NCBI GenBank assembly: GCA_019420945.1
Contig: JAHZGF010000063.1
Span: forward strand, 1 to 52,434
Reading direction: 5' to 3'
Length of the DNA: 52,434 nucleotides
Source of the DNA: Clostridiales bacterium
GTDB taxonomy: Bacteria > Bacillota > Clostridia > Oscillospirales > Oscillospiraceae
Every line of letters starts with the position of its first letter. Within the stretch, counting starts at the first letter, position 1. The notes beneath the pieces were generated by a model. That model did no database searches and was not told the origin of the DNA. It saw only the letters and a program-made list of their open reading frames with translations. Positions 33,411-42,089 of this stretch are shown in pieces. Made by a program: the position numbers and the translations under genes.

Positions 33411-34247
33411 TCAGAGGACTGCGCTCAGAATCAGCGCCAGAATGCCGACACCCCAGCAATAGTAGGCAAACTTGCCGAACTTGCCCTTGTCCGCCAGCTT
33501 GTTGACCAGACGGATGGCAAAATAGCCCGCCACGGCGGAGATGACCACACCCAGAAGATAGGCGGGCATCAGCTTCCAGTCTATCCCTGCCTGGATGGCG
33601 TCCACCAGGGTCAGGATGTTTGCTCCCAGCACGGCGGGGATGGAAAGCAGGAAGGAAAAACGCACGGCGAAATCCCGGCGGCAGCCCAGCATCATACCGG
33701 CGGAAATGGTGCTGCCGGAACGGGACAGGCCAGGAATGGTGGCCACAGCCTGGGCGCAGCCGATCAGGATCACGCTGGGGATGGAGATGCTGCGCTCCGT
33801 CTTTTTCCCCCGGGCCAACCGGTCAGAGAAAAACAGCAGGCAGCCGGTAGCCAGAAGGGCAACAGCGATCACCCAGGTGTTGGTGTACAGATTGTCGATG
33901 TACTTCTTCAGAGGCAGAATGACAAACAGGGGCAGGGTGCCGATGATGACCAGCAGCACCATGCGCCGGGCGGCAGGAGGTCTCTGCTCCCCGGGGATGG
34001 GATGGGCCAGCGCCCTGCAGCCCCGGAAGAATTCCAGAACCATATCCACGATATCCCGCCAATAATAGATGAAAACGGAAATCAGCGTACCCAGATGGAG
34101 CAGCACATCCAAAAACAGGTTGGTTTCCTCCACCGACTTCAATCCAAAGAAATTTTGCAGCAGAGACAGGTGGCCGGAACTGGAGATGGGCAAAAACTCG
34201 GCCACGCCCTGGACCAAACCCAGAAAGGCAGTGTAGAGATAAAACAT
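33411..34247 (-). CDS. uppP: Undecaprenyl-diphosphate phosphatase
   Basis: A 278-residue membrane enzyme (BacA/UppP family) recycling the lipid carrier for cell-wall synthesis. Both signature regions are present: GVAEFLPISSSGHLSLLQ near the N-terminus and IPGLSRSGSTISAGM in the second half. About eight membrane helices. The ATG at 34247 is 7 nt after GGGAGG; an in-frame start at 34295 lacks a site. It lies 44 bp upstream of the ftsK-like gene and may be co-transcribed. High-level expression of this family gives bacitracin tolerance in other bacteria. Confidence 0.95.
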   Translation of the reverse strand: MFYLYTAFLGLVQGVAEFLPISSSGHLSLLQNFFGLKSVEETNLFLDVLLHLGTLISVFIYYWRDIVDMVLEFFRGCRALAHPIPGEQRPPAARRMVLLVIIGTLPLFVILPLKKYIDNLYTNTWVIAVALLATGCLLFFSDRLARGKKTERSISIPSVILIGCAQAVATIPGLSRSGSTISAGMMLGCRRDFAVRFSFLLSIPAVLGANILTLVDAIQAGIDWKLMPAYLLGVVISAVAGYFAIRLVNKLADKGKFGKFAYYCWGVGILALILSAVL

Positions 34248-34342
34248 ATTGTATCCTCCCGAATAGACATAGCGATACAGATAATATATTAACATAAAGC
34301 CCGAAATATTTCCACTCTTTTTTCCAGCCCAGGAAACGCCGA

Positions 34343-34366
34343 GGCGGCGCCCGGACAGGCGCCGCC
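34343..34366 (-). terminator. Hairpin downstream of the DUF6320 operon
   Basis: A 9-bp all-GC stem GGCGGCGCC/GGCGCCGCC with a 6-nt loop; only a weak T-stretch (GTTT) follows on the minus strand, so termination is uncertain. Confidence 0.5.
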
Positions 34367-34395
34367 CCTTGGTGCAGTATATGAAGTCTGTTCCG

Positions 34396-35061
34396 TCAGA
34401 TATGAAAGCGCCGGGAGAGCTCCGAGAGGAAATCCCGGCCTTGCAGCGCCGTCAGAATGGCCATCAAGGTCACCGCCAGCAGCGTGGCCACCAGAGTAGG
34501 CAGCCAAAGGGTGATAACCCCTGTCAGCGCCAAAATCAGCACAATGGCCGCCCACAGCGAGGACAGAAAGGAATAAATTCCATAGGCGTTATGTCTACCG
34601 CGCACTGACAGACAGAGGGCAAAGAAGAAGCTTTCCAGTACGCCGCCCAGGATAGGCAGCACAAAATTGAGGCTCCACCCCCGCCATCCCGTCAATAGAT
34701 CCACTGCCAGGGAGAGGAACACGCAGGCCACCGCCCCGTACATCACACTCTTGGGCAGGTTGCGCCATTTGCGCACCCCCGCCAGCAGGATGACATGGGC
34801 TCCCGCCACCCCAAAACAGAGGGGCCAGAAGTAGGGCATCCGCCGCAGCACGGTCAGTTTCAGTCCCACCAGAACTGCCAGCATCACCAGCCCCCACAAG
34901 CTGATGATCCAGTTCAGCGCCCGATAGGTCAGCCGAATAGGCACCTCGGGATAAGCCTCAAAATCCTCTTGGGTGACTGAGCTGTCCAGGGTCTGTCCGC
35001 ACAGAGGGCAAATCTTCCGTTCCCCGGTCAGGGACACGCCGCAGATCTCACAGCGTTTCAT
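34396..35061 (-). CDS. Zinc-ribbon membrane protein (DUF6320 type)
   Basis: A 221-residue protein with an N-terminal zinc ribbon (Cys4, Cys7, Cys18, Cys21 in CEIC...CPLC), a short linker and about six transmembrane helices filling residues 50-210. This pattern matches the DUF6320 proteins; their function is unknown. The start overlaps the stop of the acyltransferase gene as ATGA. It is the last gene of a three-gene operon with an esterase and an acyltransferase, suggesting a joint envelope role. The C-terminus SRRFHI carries no known motif. Confidence 0.75.
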   Translation of the reverse strand: MKRCEICGVSLTGERKICPLCGQTLDSSVTQEDFEAYPEVPIRLTYRALNWIISLWGLVMLAVLVGLKLTVLRRMPYFWPLCFGVAGAHVILLAGVRKWRNLPKSVMYGAVACVFLSLAVDLLTGWRGWSLNFVLPILGGVLESFFFALCLSVRGRHNAYGIYSFLSSLWAAIVLILALTGVITLWLPTLVATLLAVTLMAILTALQGRDFLSELSRRFHI

Positions 35062-36353
35062 GTGTTATTCCACACCTCCATGCCATAGTTGGCGGTGACG
35101 CTCACCTGGGGATCATACTGGCTCAGGCGCCGCAGCAGCGCCCGCTCCACGTCCTTTTCCACCAGGGCGCCGGCGAAGCTCAACACCATCCGATCCCCAT
35201 AGCTGCACAGCACCAGCTGCCGGGTGGTACTGGAGAGGTAAGCACCGCACTGCTCCACCCAGGGCTGGGCCTCAACCGGGAAGTCCATCCGCCCCACGTT
35301 GGAAAACACCATGGTAGAGTTTCGCTCCGCCATCCACTTGGTCAGCTGGATCACCGGCTGTTTCAGCAGCAGAGGCACGGAACGGATGGTGGCGCTGTTG
35401 CCGATGGAAACCTGGCGGGTAATCTTGCTGCCCAGCTTTTCCCGGGTCAGCTCCTCCGCCAGCACCTGACGCACCTGCTCCACCACTTGGCTCAGCTCTC
35501 CACTCCCCTCCCGGGGGTCATAGCGCACTTCCACCAGGGAAAAGAAATTTCGGAGGGTATCTGAGGCAAAATGGCCCCGCAAATCCACCGGAACCGCCAG
35601 GCTGATGATCCTGTCCCGGCGCTTGGGGGGCATGGTCTCCCGGATACTGAGCAGCAACAGACCGGAGAGAAAAGCGGTGATGGTGGCATCCATCGCCTTG
35701 GCCGCCCGACGGATCCGGGAGGCGCTGACGGTGATTTCCGTCACCAGCTGCCGTCGGTCCGGCATTCGATGCCCCTGAAAGCGGTACACCTTTCCGGTGC
35801 GGTCTCCCAGCAGCGAGGTGGTACCCTCTCCTCGATACTGGCCGGTATAGCGGCGGAAGGCATCCTTCTCCCCGTTCTCTTCTCCCCGAGGAGCATCCCG
35901 CCAGCCGCAGCCTGCCAATTCCGGATGAGCCTCCTCCAAATAGAAAAGCACCAAGGCCCGGAAAAACACGGAGGCTCCCAAGCCATCCGCGATGGCATGG
36001 AAAATCTCAAAATTGATCCGGCAGCGATAGTAGGAGATGTCCAACAGCAGATCGTGGACATTTGCGGAGTAGAGGGGCTGACAGGGCGTCTGATTTTCCT
36101 CATGAACCACAGGCCGCAGGCCGGCATCCTCCCGATAGTTCCAGAAGAAGCCGGACCGGATAGTGTGGGCAAACTCCGGAAAAGCTTCCACCGCCCGATC
36201 CGCTGCCCGCTGCAGCGCCGCCGGATCCACCGGTTCGGTGAGCTGGCAATAGATCCGAAACACCCGGGTGGCCTTCTGGCTGGCCAGGGCCGGATAGATC
36301 CGAGCCGCATTGTCCAGCCTGCTCCATTGGAGATTACTGCGTTTTTGTTTCAT
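35058..36353 (-). CDS. Condensation-type acyltransferase (alcohol acetyltransferase/PapA-like)
   Basis: A 431-residue cytoplasmic enzyme of the CoA-dependent acyltransferase superfamily. The catalytic HxxxD motif reads His119-Ala-Ile-Ala-Asp123 in FEIFHAIADGLGAS, and the structural region near the second half reads ISLAVPVDLRGHF. A NVGRMD segment is also typical. It probably transfers an acyl group to an alcohol or lipid; donor and acceptor are unknown. No secretion signal. The start at 36353 overlaps the esterase gene by 20 bp and has only a weak ribosome site, so it is likely translationally coupled. Confidence 0.82.
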   Translation of the reverse strand: MKQKRSNLQWSRLDNAARIYPALASQKATRVFRIYCQLTEPVDPAALQRAADRAVEAFPEFAHTIRSGFFWNYREDAGLRPVVHEENQTPCQPLYSANVHDLLLDISYYRCRINFEIFHAIADGLGASVFFRALVLFYLEEAHPELAGCGWRDAPRGEENGEKDAFRRYTGQYRGEGTTSLLGDRTGKVYRFQGHRMPDRRQLVTEITVSASRIRRAAKAMDATITAFLSGLLLLSIRETMPPKRRDRIISLAVPVDLRGHFASDTLRNFFSLVEVRYDPREGSGELSQVVEQVRQVLAEELTREKLGSKITRQVSIGNSATIRSVPLLLKQPVIQLTKWMAERNSTMVFSNVGRMDFPVEAQPWVEQCGAYLSSTTRQLVLCSYGDRMVLSFAGALVEKDVERALLRRLSQYDPQVSVTANYGMEVWNNT

Positions 36354-37266
36354 GTCGCTTCAAAAACCCCCTGATGTGCCGGTAAATAGAGACGGATACC
36401 GGCTGCCGCACCGGAAGCCGGAAGGCTCCGTGAATCCCGTTCAGAATACGGTAGGCATACACCTGGTTTCCGGCTGCTTTCATCCTCCGGCCCAGCTCCT
36501 CCCCCTCATCCCGGAGAGGGTCATATTCCATGGTCAACAACAGGGTGTCCGGCAGTCCGTCAAAGCGCTCATTGCGCAGGGGGGCAAACCGGGGATCCAG
36601 TTTATCCTCTGGGGAGGCGGCATAGAGCTCCATATAGTCCAGCAGCTTTTTTCGGGTCAAAATGTAATCTGTCCCGTTTTCCTCCACCGAGGCAAAGGGG
36701 GTGTCCAGCCCATAGTCGCACCAGGCGGCGGGATAAATGAGAATTTGCCCCGCCGGCAGGATACCGCCCCGGTCCCGGCTCAAAAAGGAGGTCACGCAGG
36801 CCAGGGTGGCCCCGGCACTGTCGCCAATCAAAGTCACCTGCTCCGGTTCCACCTGATACCAGTCCCGGCAATGGGCCAGAATCTGCTGGGTGGCTTCATA
36901 GCAGTCCTCCACCCCGGCAGGAAAAGGATGCTCCGGTGCCAGCCGGTAGTCCACTGACACCACCTTGCAACCGGTCTGGGCGGCCAGAGTAGCACAGACA
37001 TTGCTGTAACTGTCAAAATCCCCGGTGACAAAACCGCCCCCGTGGAAAAACAGCAGTACCGGGGCCACCTTGCCGTCCCGACTGAAGGTGCGGGCCAGAA
37101 TGTCCCGGCCCTCCAGATGCAAAATCCGGTCCATCCGGTTGGTGGTCACCTGCTTGAAGTAGGGGTGGGACACCTGCTCCAGCCGTCGCACCGCTCCGTA
37201 GTTTCGCTTTAGATCCGGGTCCTGTTGGGAGATGGCCCGCAGTAGAGATTGTACCAGCTTATTCAT
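36334..37266 (-). CDS. HSL-type alpha/beta hydrolase (esterase)
   Basis: A 310-residue esterase/lipase of the hormone-sensitive-lipase family. The oxyanion motif HGGG (75-78), nucleophile Ser150 in GDSAG, then the acid in EYDPLRDEG and His in NGIHGAF complete the triad. It hydrolyses a carboxylic ester; the substrate is unknown. AAAGGAGG sits 8 nt before the ATG at 37266. It heads the esterase-acyltransferase-DUF6320 operon. No signal peptide, so it acts in the cytoplasm or at the inner membrane face. Confidence 0.9.
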   Translation of the reverse strand: MNKLVQSLLRAISQQDPDLKRNYGAVRRLEQVSHPYFKQVTTNRMDRILHLEGRDILARTFSRDGKVAPVLLFFHGGGFVTGDFDSYSNVCATLAAQTGCKVVSVDYRLAPEHPFPAGVEDCYEATQQILAHCRDWYQVEPEQVTLIGDSAGATLACVTSFLSRDRGGILPAGQILIYPAAWCDYGLDTPFASVEENGTDYILTRKKLLDYMELYAASPEDKLDPRFAPLRNERFDGLPDTLLLTMEYDPLRDEGEELGRRMKAAGNQVYAYRILNGIHGAFRLPVRQPVSVSIYRHIRGFLKRHETKTQ

Positions 37267-37299
37267 CCGATTCGCCTCCTTTTCTGTCGAAATGCTCTG

Positions 37300-37336
37300 C
37301 TGCCCGGGGCAAGCAATCACTGTTTGCCCCGGGCAG
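37300..37336. terminator. Hairpin between the aminopeptidase and esterase genes
   Basis: A 13-bp GC-rich stem (37300-37312 with 37324-37336) lies 18 bp past the aminopeptidase stop. On the minus strand no clear T-run follows, so it may be a partial terminator of the ddl-to-aminopeptidase operon. Confidence 0.5.
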
Positions 37337-37353
37337 AATTTTATCCTATTCGT

Positions 37354-38757
37354 TTAGTCCTCAAAGACAGCCTTCATGCTGCGGTAGGACATATAGCAGT
37401 CCAGCTTACCGGTGACCTCAAAGGGAGCGTGCATGCCCAGCACAGACACGCCGGCGTCCACAGTATCGATGTTGCGGTTGGCCATGTAGACAGCCACGGT
37501 GCCGCCGCCGCCCACATCAACCTTGCCCAGCTCCGCCACATGCCAGAGCACGCCAGCGGCGTCAAAGATCCGGCGGGCATAGCCCATGACCTCGGCGGAG
37601 GCGTCGGAAGCCCCGGCCTTGCCCCGGGAGCCGGTGTACTTGCACAGGCCCACGCCCCGGTTGATGAGGCTGGAGTTGCGCTTGTCGTACACGCTGGCAA
37701 AGTTGGGGTCGAAGCAGGCGGTCACGTCGGCAGACAGGCAGAAGGAATGCTCCAGGCACTCCCGCAGGGAGACACCCTGGCTCTCGCACAGGTCGGCGAT
37801 GAAGGTGTCAAAGGCCTGAGACTGCATGCCGCTGACGCCGTCGGAGCCGATCTCCTCCTTGTCGGCCAGGATGCACACGCCGGTCTTGTGGCGCTTCTCG
37901 GCGTCGAAGAGGCCCTTCAGGGCGGCGTAGGCGCACACCCGGTCGTCCTGGCCATAGGCGCCGATCATGGACCGGTCCAGGCCCACGTCAACGGCGGTGT
38001 AGGCGGGAACAGCGGACAGCTCGGCGGAGAGGAAGTCCTCCTCGGTGATGCCATACTTCTGATTCAGCAGGTCCAGCACCGCCAGCTTGACACGATCGCC
38101 GCCCTCGGAATCGGGATAGGGACGGCTGCCCACAAACAGGTTCAGATCCTCCGGGTCCACCGCAGTGCCCAGGGGCTTCTGGGACTGCTGGGCGGCCAGG
38201 TGGGGCAGCAGGTCGGGGATGGCCAGCACCGGATCGCCGGGCTCGCCGCCGATGCGGACCTGGACGGAGGTGCCGTCCTTCCGGATCACCACACCGTGGA
38301 GCTCCAGGGGGATGGACAGCCACTGATACTTGCGGATGCCGCCGTAATAATGGGTCTTCATCAGGGCGAAGTCGCCGTCCTCATAGAGGGGATAGGGCTT
38401 CAGGTCCAGCCGGGGGGAGTCGATGTGGGCGGCGCCGATCTGAACGCCCTCGGCCAGAGAGGCCTCGCCAATGACCGCCAGCAGCAGGGACTTACCCCGG
38501 TTGGAGCGATAGATCTTATCGCCGGGCTTCAGGGCCATGCCCCGCTCATAGGGCACAAAGCCCTGCTTTTCCGCCAGGGCGATGGCGGCATCCACCGCCT
38601 CCCGCTCGGTCTTGGCCTCGTCCAGGAAGGCTTTGTAGCCCTCGCAGTAGTCGTTCATGGCCGCAACCTGAGCCTCATCGATCAGGTCATAGCCGCTCTT
38701 CTTGTCCAGGAACAGCTGTTCTTTCCGGGCCTCCCAGGCCTTTTTTTCTTCACTCAT
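37354..38757 (-). CDS. M18-family aspartyl-type aminopeptidase
   Basis: A 467-residue zinc exopeptidase. The metal-binding AAHIDSPRLDLKP, the DKEEIGSDGVSGMQS glutamate pair and the C-terminal GMHAPFEV histidine are the M18 landmarks. It removes N-terminal residues from peptides, probably acidic ones. The ATG at 38757 is 8 nt after GGAGG; the in-frame ATG at 38772 is inside the preceding gene. It overlaps the Sua5-CoaE stop by 8 bp. Last gene of the long ddl operon. Confidence 0.93.
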   Translation of the reverse strand: MSEEKKAWEARKEQLFLDKKSGYDLIDEAQVAAMNDYCEGYKAFLDEAKTEREAVDAAIALAEKQGFVPYERGMALKPGDKIYRSNRGKSLLLAVIGEASLAEGVQIGAAHIDSPRLDLKPYPLYEDGDFALMKTHYYGGIRKYQWLSIPLELHGVVIRKDGTSVQVRIGGEPGDPVLAIPDLLPHLAAQQSQKPLGTAVDPEDLNLFVGSRPYPDSEGGDRVKLAVLDLLNQKYGITEEDFLSAELSAVPAYTAVDVGLDRSMIGAYGQDDRVCAYAALKGLFDAEKRHKTGVCILADKEEIGSDGVSGMQSQAFDTFIADLCESQGVSLRECLEHSFCLSADVTACFDPNFASVYDKRNSSLINRGVGLCKYTGSRGKAGASDASAEVMGYARRIFDAAGVLWHVAELGKVDVGGGGTVAVYMANRNIDTVDAGVSVLGMHAPFEVTGKLDCYMSYRSMKAVFED

Positions 38758-40420
38758 GTTGAATTCCTCCATTCAGTATCTTCTGAAATAAGTCTCGGGC
38801 CGCCCGGGCATAGGTTTCCTGGGCGCCGTTGTTCTCCAAAATAAAGGTGCAGTTCTGACGGTAGAAGTCATCACTCTTCTGGGCGGCGATCCGGGATCGG
38901 GCATACGACTCGGTGATGCCCTCCCGGGCGATGAGCCGGCGCACCCGATCCTCCACCGGGGCCAGAATACCCACGGTGACGTCGCAGCGCTTGCCCAGAT
39001 CGCCCTCCAGCAGCAGAATGGCGTCCACCGCCGCACCGGGCATCCCGGCCGCCCGGGCATCCCGGATCTGCCGGTCGGTCTCCACCTCCACATATTTATG
39101 GGTAATCCGGTTCAGATCCGCCATGGCGTCTTGATCGTGAAAGACCAGTTCTCCCAGTTTTTTGCGGTCCAGCCCCTCATCGGAGAAGATTTCACGGCCA
39201 AAGCGCTCAATCAGCTCCCCCCGGAGCTGGTCGTTGCCCAGCAGCAGCTCATGGTAGACCTGGTCACAGTCGATGACGTGGACCCCCAGCTTGCCCAGCT
39301 CTTGCAACGCTGTGGTCTTGCCGGCGCCGGTGCCGCCGGTGATGCCAAAGAGCCGGAAGTTCTCCCGCTCCTGGAAGGGCAACCCATCCGCATCCACCGT
39401 GTGGAAGCCCGCCGCCTTCTTGAGCCGGTTGGCCACCGCCAATCCCAAGCCGCTGGTGTCCGGGCATTGGGCGAAAATCCGTTTCACCGGGGTTGCATCA
39501 AAGGACCGCAGGGCGTCAAAGACCCGCTGGGCTTGCTCCCGGCGGTTCTGCATGGACCCGAAGGGTTGAACCGTCACTCCGGAAAACAGGGGCATAAACT
39601 CATCGTAACAGATGACCCCGCAATCCTCCTCCAGCTGGGAGCGGATATACTGGGCTGACTTTGCCGGAGTGCCGGTGACCACCGTCACCGGGGCCGCCGG
39701 GGCATAGTGGCGGTATTTCATACCCGGAGCCCGGGGCCGCTCCCCCTCCCCCATCTGGCGGGTGACGGCCTCGTCCAGCTCCACCTTGCCCAGGACGTCC
39801 TCCAGGGCCTCCAGGGGCAGTCCGCCGGGCCGCAGCAGCCTGGGCGGGATGACGGTCAGATCGAGAATGGTGGACTCCACCCCCACGGCGCAGGGGCCGC
39901 CGTCCAGGATACAGTCAATCTTGCCCCCCACATCCTCCAGCACATGCTGGGCGGTGGTGCAGCTGGGCCGTCCGGACAGGTTGGCACTGGGGGCGGCAAT
40001 GGGCACCCCCGCCGCCTCAATGAGGGCCAGGGTCACCGGATGATTGGGGCAACGCACCCCCACAGTGTCCAGTCCGCCGGTGGTCCGGTCCGGGACCATG
40101 GGATTCCGTTTCAAAATCATAGTGAGAGGTCCGGGCCAGAACTTCTCTGCCAGCCGATAGGCGCTGTCCGGCACCTCTACACAGTAACGCTCCAACCAGT
40201 CCGCCGAAGGCACATGGATGATCAGGGGATTATCCGAAGGGCGGCCCTTAGCCTCATAGATCCGGCGCACCGCCTCCGGGTTCAGGGCGTCGGCCCCCAG
40301 GCCGTAGACGGTCTCGGTGGGGATGGCCACCAGGCCCCCGGAGCGGATAATATCGGCGGCCTCCTGGATCTCCCGGCGTTGGGTCTGGGGATCTTCAATT
40401 TTCCAGCATAGCGTATTCAT
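38750..40420 (-). CDS. Fused threonylcarbamoyl-AMP synthase (Sua5) and dephospho-CoA kinase (CoaE)
   Basis: A 556-residue two-enzyme fusion. Residues 1 to about 345 are a full-length Sua5/YwlC: PTETVYGLG, KGRPSDNPL (58-66), SANLSG (145-150) and the C-terminal Sua5 domain (VICYDEFMPLF region). It makes the threonylcarbamoyl-AMP used for the t6A modification of ANN-reading tRNAs. Residues from about 355 are CoaE with P-loop GGTGAGKTT (362-370), HVIDCDQVYHELL and the LLLEGDLGK region; it phosphorylates dephospho-CoA in the last step of CoA synthesis. The frame is continuous. The two activities have no direct link in metabolism. The gene starts 2 bp after the prfA stop; the ribosome site is weak, so coupling is likely. 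Confidence 0.93.
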   Translation of the reverse strand: MNTLCWKIEDPQTQRREIQEAADIIRSGGLVAIPTETVYGLGADALNPEAVRRIYEAKGRPSDNPLIIHVPSADWLERYCVEVPDSAYRLAEKFWPGPLTMILKRNPMVPDRTTGGLDTVGVRCPNHPVTLALIEAAGVPIAAPSANLSGRPSCTTAQHVLEDVGGKIDCILDGGPCAVGVESTILDLTVIPPRLLRPGGLPLEALEDVLGKVELDEAVTRQMGEGERPRAPGMKYRHYAPAAPVTVVTGTPAKSAQYIRSQLEEDCGVICYDEFMPLFSGVTVQPFGSMQNRREQAQRVFDALRSFDATPVKRIFAQCPDTSGLGLAVANRLKKAAGFHTVDADGLPFQERENFRLFGITGGTGAGKTTALQELGKLGVHVIDCDQVYHELLLGNDQLRGELIERFGREIFSDEGLDRKKLGELVFHDQDAMADLNRITHKYVEVETDRQIRDARAAGMPGAAVDAILLLEGDLGKRCDVTVGILAPVEDRVRRLIAREGITESYARSRIAAQKSDDFYRQNCTFILENNGAQETYARAARDLFQKILNGGIQHE

Positions 40421-40422
40421 CG

Positions 40423-41496
40423 TCAGGATTCTTCTCTCTGTCGGTTCATCTGTTCCGCCCGGTCCGCCTGGGCCAGGGCATCGATGATGGGATCCAGTCC
40501 GCCGTCCATGACGGCGTCGATCTGGTACAGGGTCAGGCCAATCCGGTGGTCGGTGACCCGGCCCTGGGGAAAGTTATAGGTGCGGATCCGCTCGTTGCGC
40601 ATGCCGCTGCCCACCTGGCTGCGGCGCTGGCTGGCCAACTGGTCCGCCTGCTCCTGCTGGGCCCGCTCCCAGAGCCGGGCGCGCAGGATGCTCAAAGCCC
40701 GGTCCTTGTTTTTATACTGGCTGCGCTCATCCTGGCACTCCACCACCGTGCCGGTGGGGATATGGGTGACCCGGATGGCGGACTCCGTCTTATTGATGTG
40801 CTGGCCTCCGGCTCCAGAGGACCGGAAGGTGTCGATGCGCAATTCCGAGGGGTTCAGCTCAAACTCCACCTCATCCACCTGGGGCAGCACCGCCACAGTG
40901 GCGGTGGAGGTGTGGATACGGCCTCCGGACTCGGTCTCCGGCACCCGCTGGACCCGGTGAACCCCGCTCTCATACTTGAGATGGGCATAGGCGCCCGGGC
41001 CGGAGACGGTAAACACCGCCTCCTTGACGCCACCCAGCTCCGTCTCATTGGTGCTGGCAGTTTGGACGCTCCAGCCTTTGGCGGCGGCGTACATGGAGTA
41101 CATCCGGCACAAGGAGTGGGCAAACAGCGCCGCCTCCTCCCCGCCGACCCCGGCCCGGATCTCCATGACCACGTCCTTCTCGTCGCTGGGGTCCCGGGGC
41201 AGCAGCAACAGGCTCAGCTGTTCCTGCATCTGTTCCACCCGGGCTTTCAGCCGGGAAAACTCCTCCCGGGCCAGCTCCCGGACCTCCGGGTCCAGGTCGT
41301 GGAGCAGCTCCTGGGCCTCCGCCAATTCCGCCTGGGCCTGGGTCAGGCCCCGCCAGCAGGCCACCACCGGCTCCAGCTCCCGCTGTTCCCGGTTGAGCCG
41401 GGCCACCAGATCCGGGTCGGCATAGGTCTCCGGGGCGGAGAGCTGGGCGGAGAGCTCCTCATAACGGTGATTCAATTGTTCCAGCCGCTCGGTCAT
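40423..41496 (-). CDS. prfA: Peptide chain release factor 1
   Basis: A 357-residue RF1 that ends translation at UAA and UAG. The stop-codon reading tripeptide is Pro-Glu-Thr in RVPETESGGR (usually PAT or PVT-like, PxT kept). The peptidyl-tRNA hydrolysis motif GAGGQHINKTESAIR is intact. ATG at 41496 has GAGG 6 nt upstream; a TTG at 41508 lies within the preceding gene. In many Firmicutes prfA is followed by prmC; here the Sua5-CoaE fusion comes next and no prmC is seen in the window. Confidence 0.96.
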   Translation of the reverse strand: MTERLEQLNHRYEELSAQLSAPETYADPDLVARLNREQRELEPVVACWRGLTQAQAELAEAQELLHDLDPEVRELAREEFSRLKARVEQMQEQLSLLLLPRDPSDEKDVVMEIRAGVGGEEAALFAHSLCRMYSMYAAAKGWSVQTASTNETELGGVKEAVFTVSGPGAYAHLKYESGVHRVQRVPETESGGRIHTSTATVAVLPQVDEVEFELNPSELRIDTFRSSGAGGQHINKTESAIRVTHIPTGTVVECQDERSQYKNKDRALSILRARLWERAQQEQADQLASQRRSQVGSGMRNERIRTYNFPQGRVTDHRIGLTLYQIDAVMDGGLDPIIDALAQADRAEQMNRQREES

Positions 41497-41504
41497 GGAA
41501 CACC

Positions 41505-42089
41505 TCAATCAAACAAGAAAGATTTTAAAAGGGCCAGGGCCTCCCGGCCGTAGGAATAGAGGGCGGATTTGGGGTCCGGCATAGGTGCCCCTAAGGTGTC
41601 CGCCTCCAAACCGTAGCGGTGGCAGAGCAGCCGCACCCGGGCCAGATGAAAGCTGTTGGATACCACAATGGCCGGGGTATCCGCCGGGTCATAACCCAAA
41701 TACTCCATGACAGCCATGGAGTATTGCAGGTTCTCGGCGGTGCTGGTGGAGTTGGGCTCCAGATGAATCTGTTCCCGGGGCACGCCCCGGTCCACCAGAT
41801 AATCCGCCATGGCCCAGGCCTCGGGCTCCGGCTCGTCGGCACCCTGGCCGCCGCTGACGATGATCTCCACCTCCGGGTGGTCCTGCCAATAGTCATAGGC
41901 CTTGTCCAACCGACGCTGCAGGGCAGGCGATGGGCCGTCAGCCCAGAGCTTGGCTCCCAGCACAATCATCACCGGGGCGTTGCGCCCCGTCTCATCCCGG
42001 CCTCCCAGCAGCACAATGGCCTCCAGGGAGGCGTAGCCCAACACACAGAGAGCCAACAGCACCAGCAGAACCCGGCGCAGCACTTTCAT
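41505..42089 (-). CDS. YdcF/SanA-like DUF218 membrane protein
   Basis: A 194-residue protein with one N-terminal membrane helix (VLLVLLALCVLGYASLEAIVLL) and a DUF218 domain facing outward: VMIVLGAKLWADGPS, IIVSGGQGADEPEPEA, NSTSTAENLQYS and VVSNSFHLARVRL. Members (SanA, ElyC, YdcF) affect envelope integrity or bind nucleotides; the exact reaction is unknown. The ATG shares its A with the stop of the ABC-F gene. It is flanked by cell-wall and translation genes. Confidence 0.9.
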   Translation of the reverse strand: MKVLRRVLLVLLALCVLGYASLEAIVLLGGRDETGRNAPVMIVLGAKLWADGPSPALQRRLDKAYDYWQDHPEVEIIVSGGQGADEPEPEAWAMADYLVDRGVPREQIHLEPNSTSTAENLQYSMAVMEYLGYDPADTPAIVVSNSFHLARVRLLCHRYGLEADTLGAPMPDPKSALYSYGREALALLKSFLFD

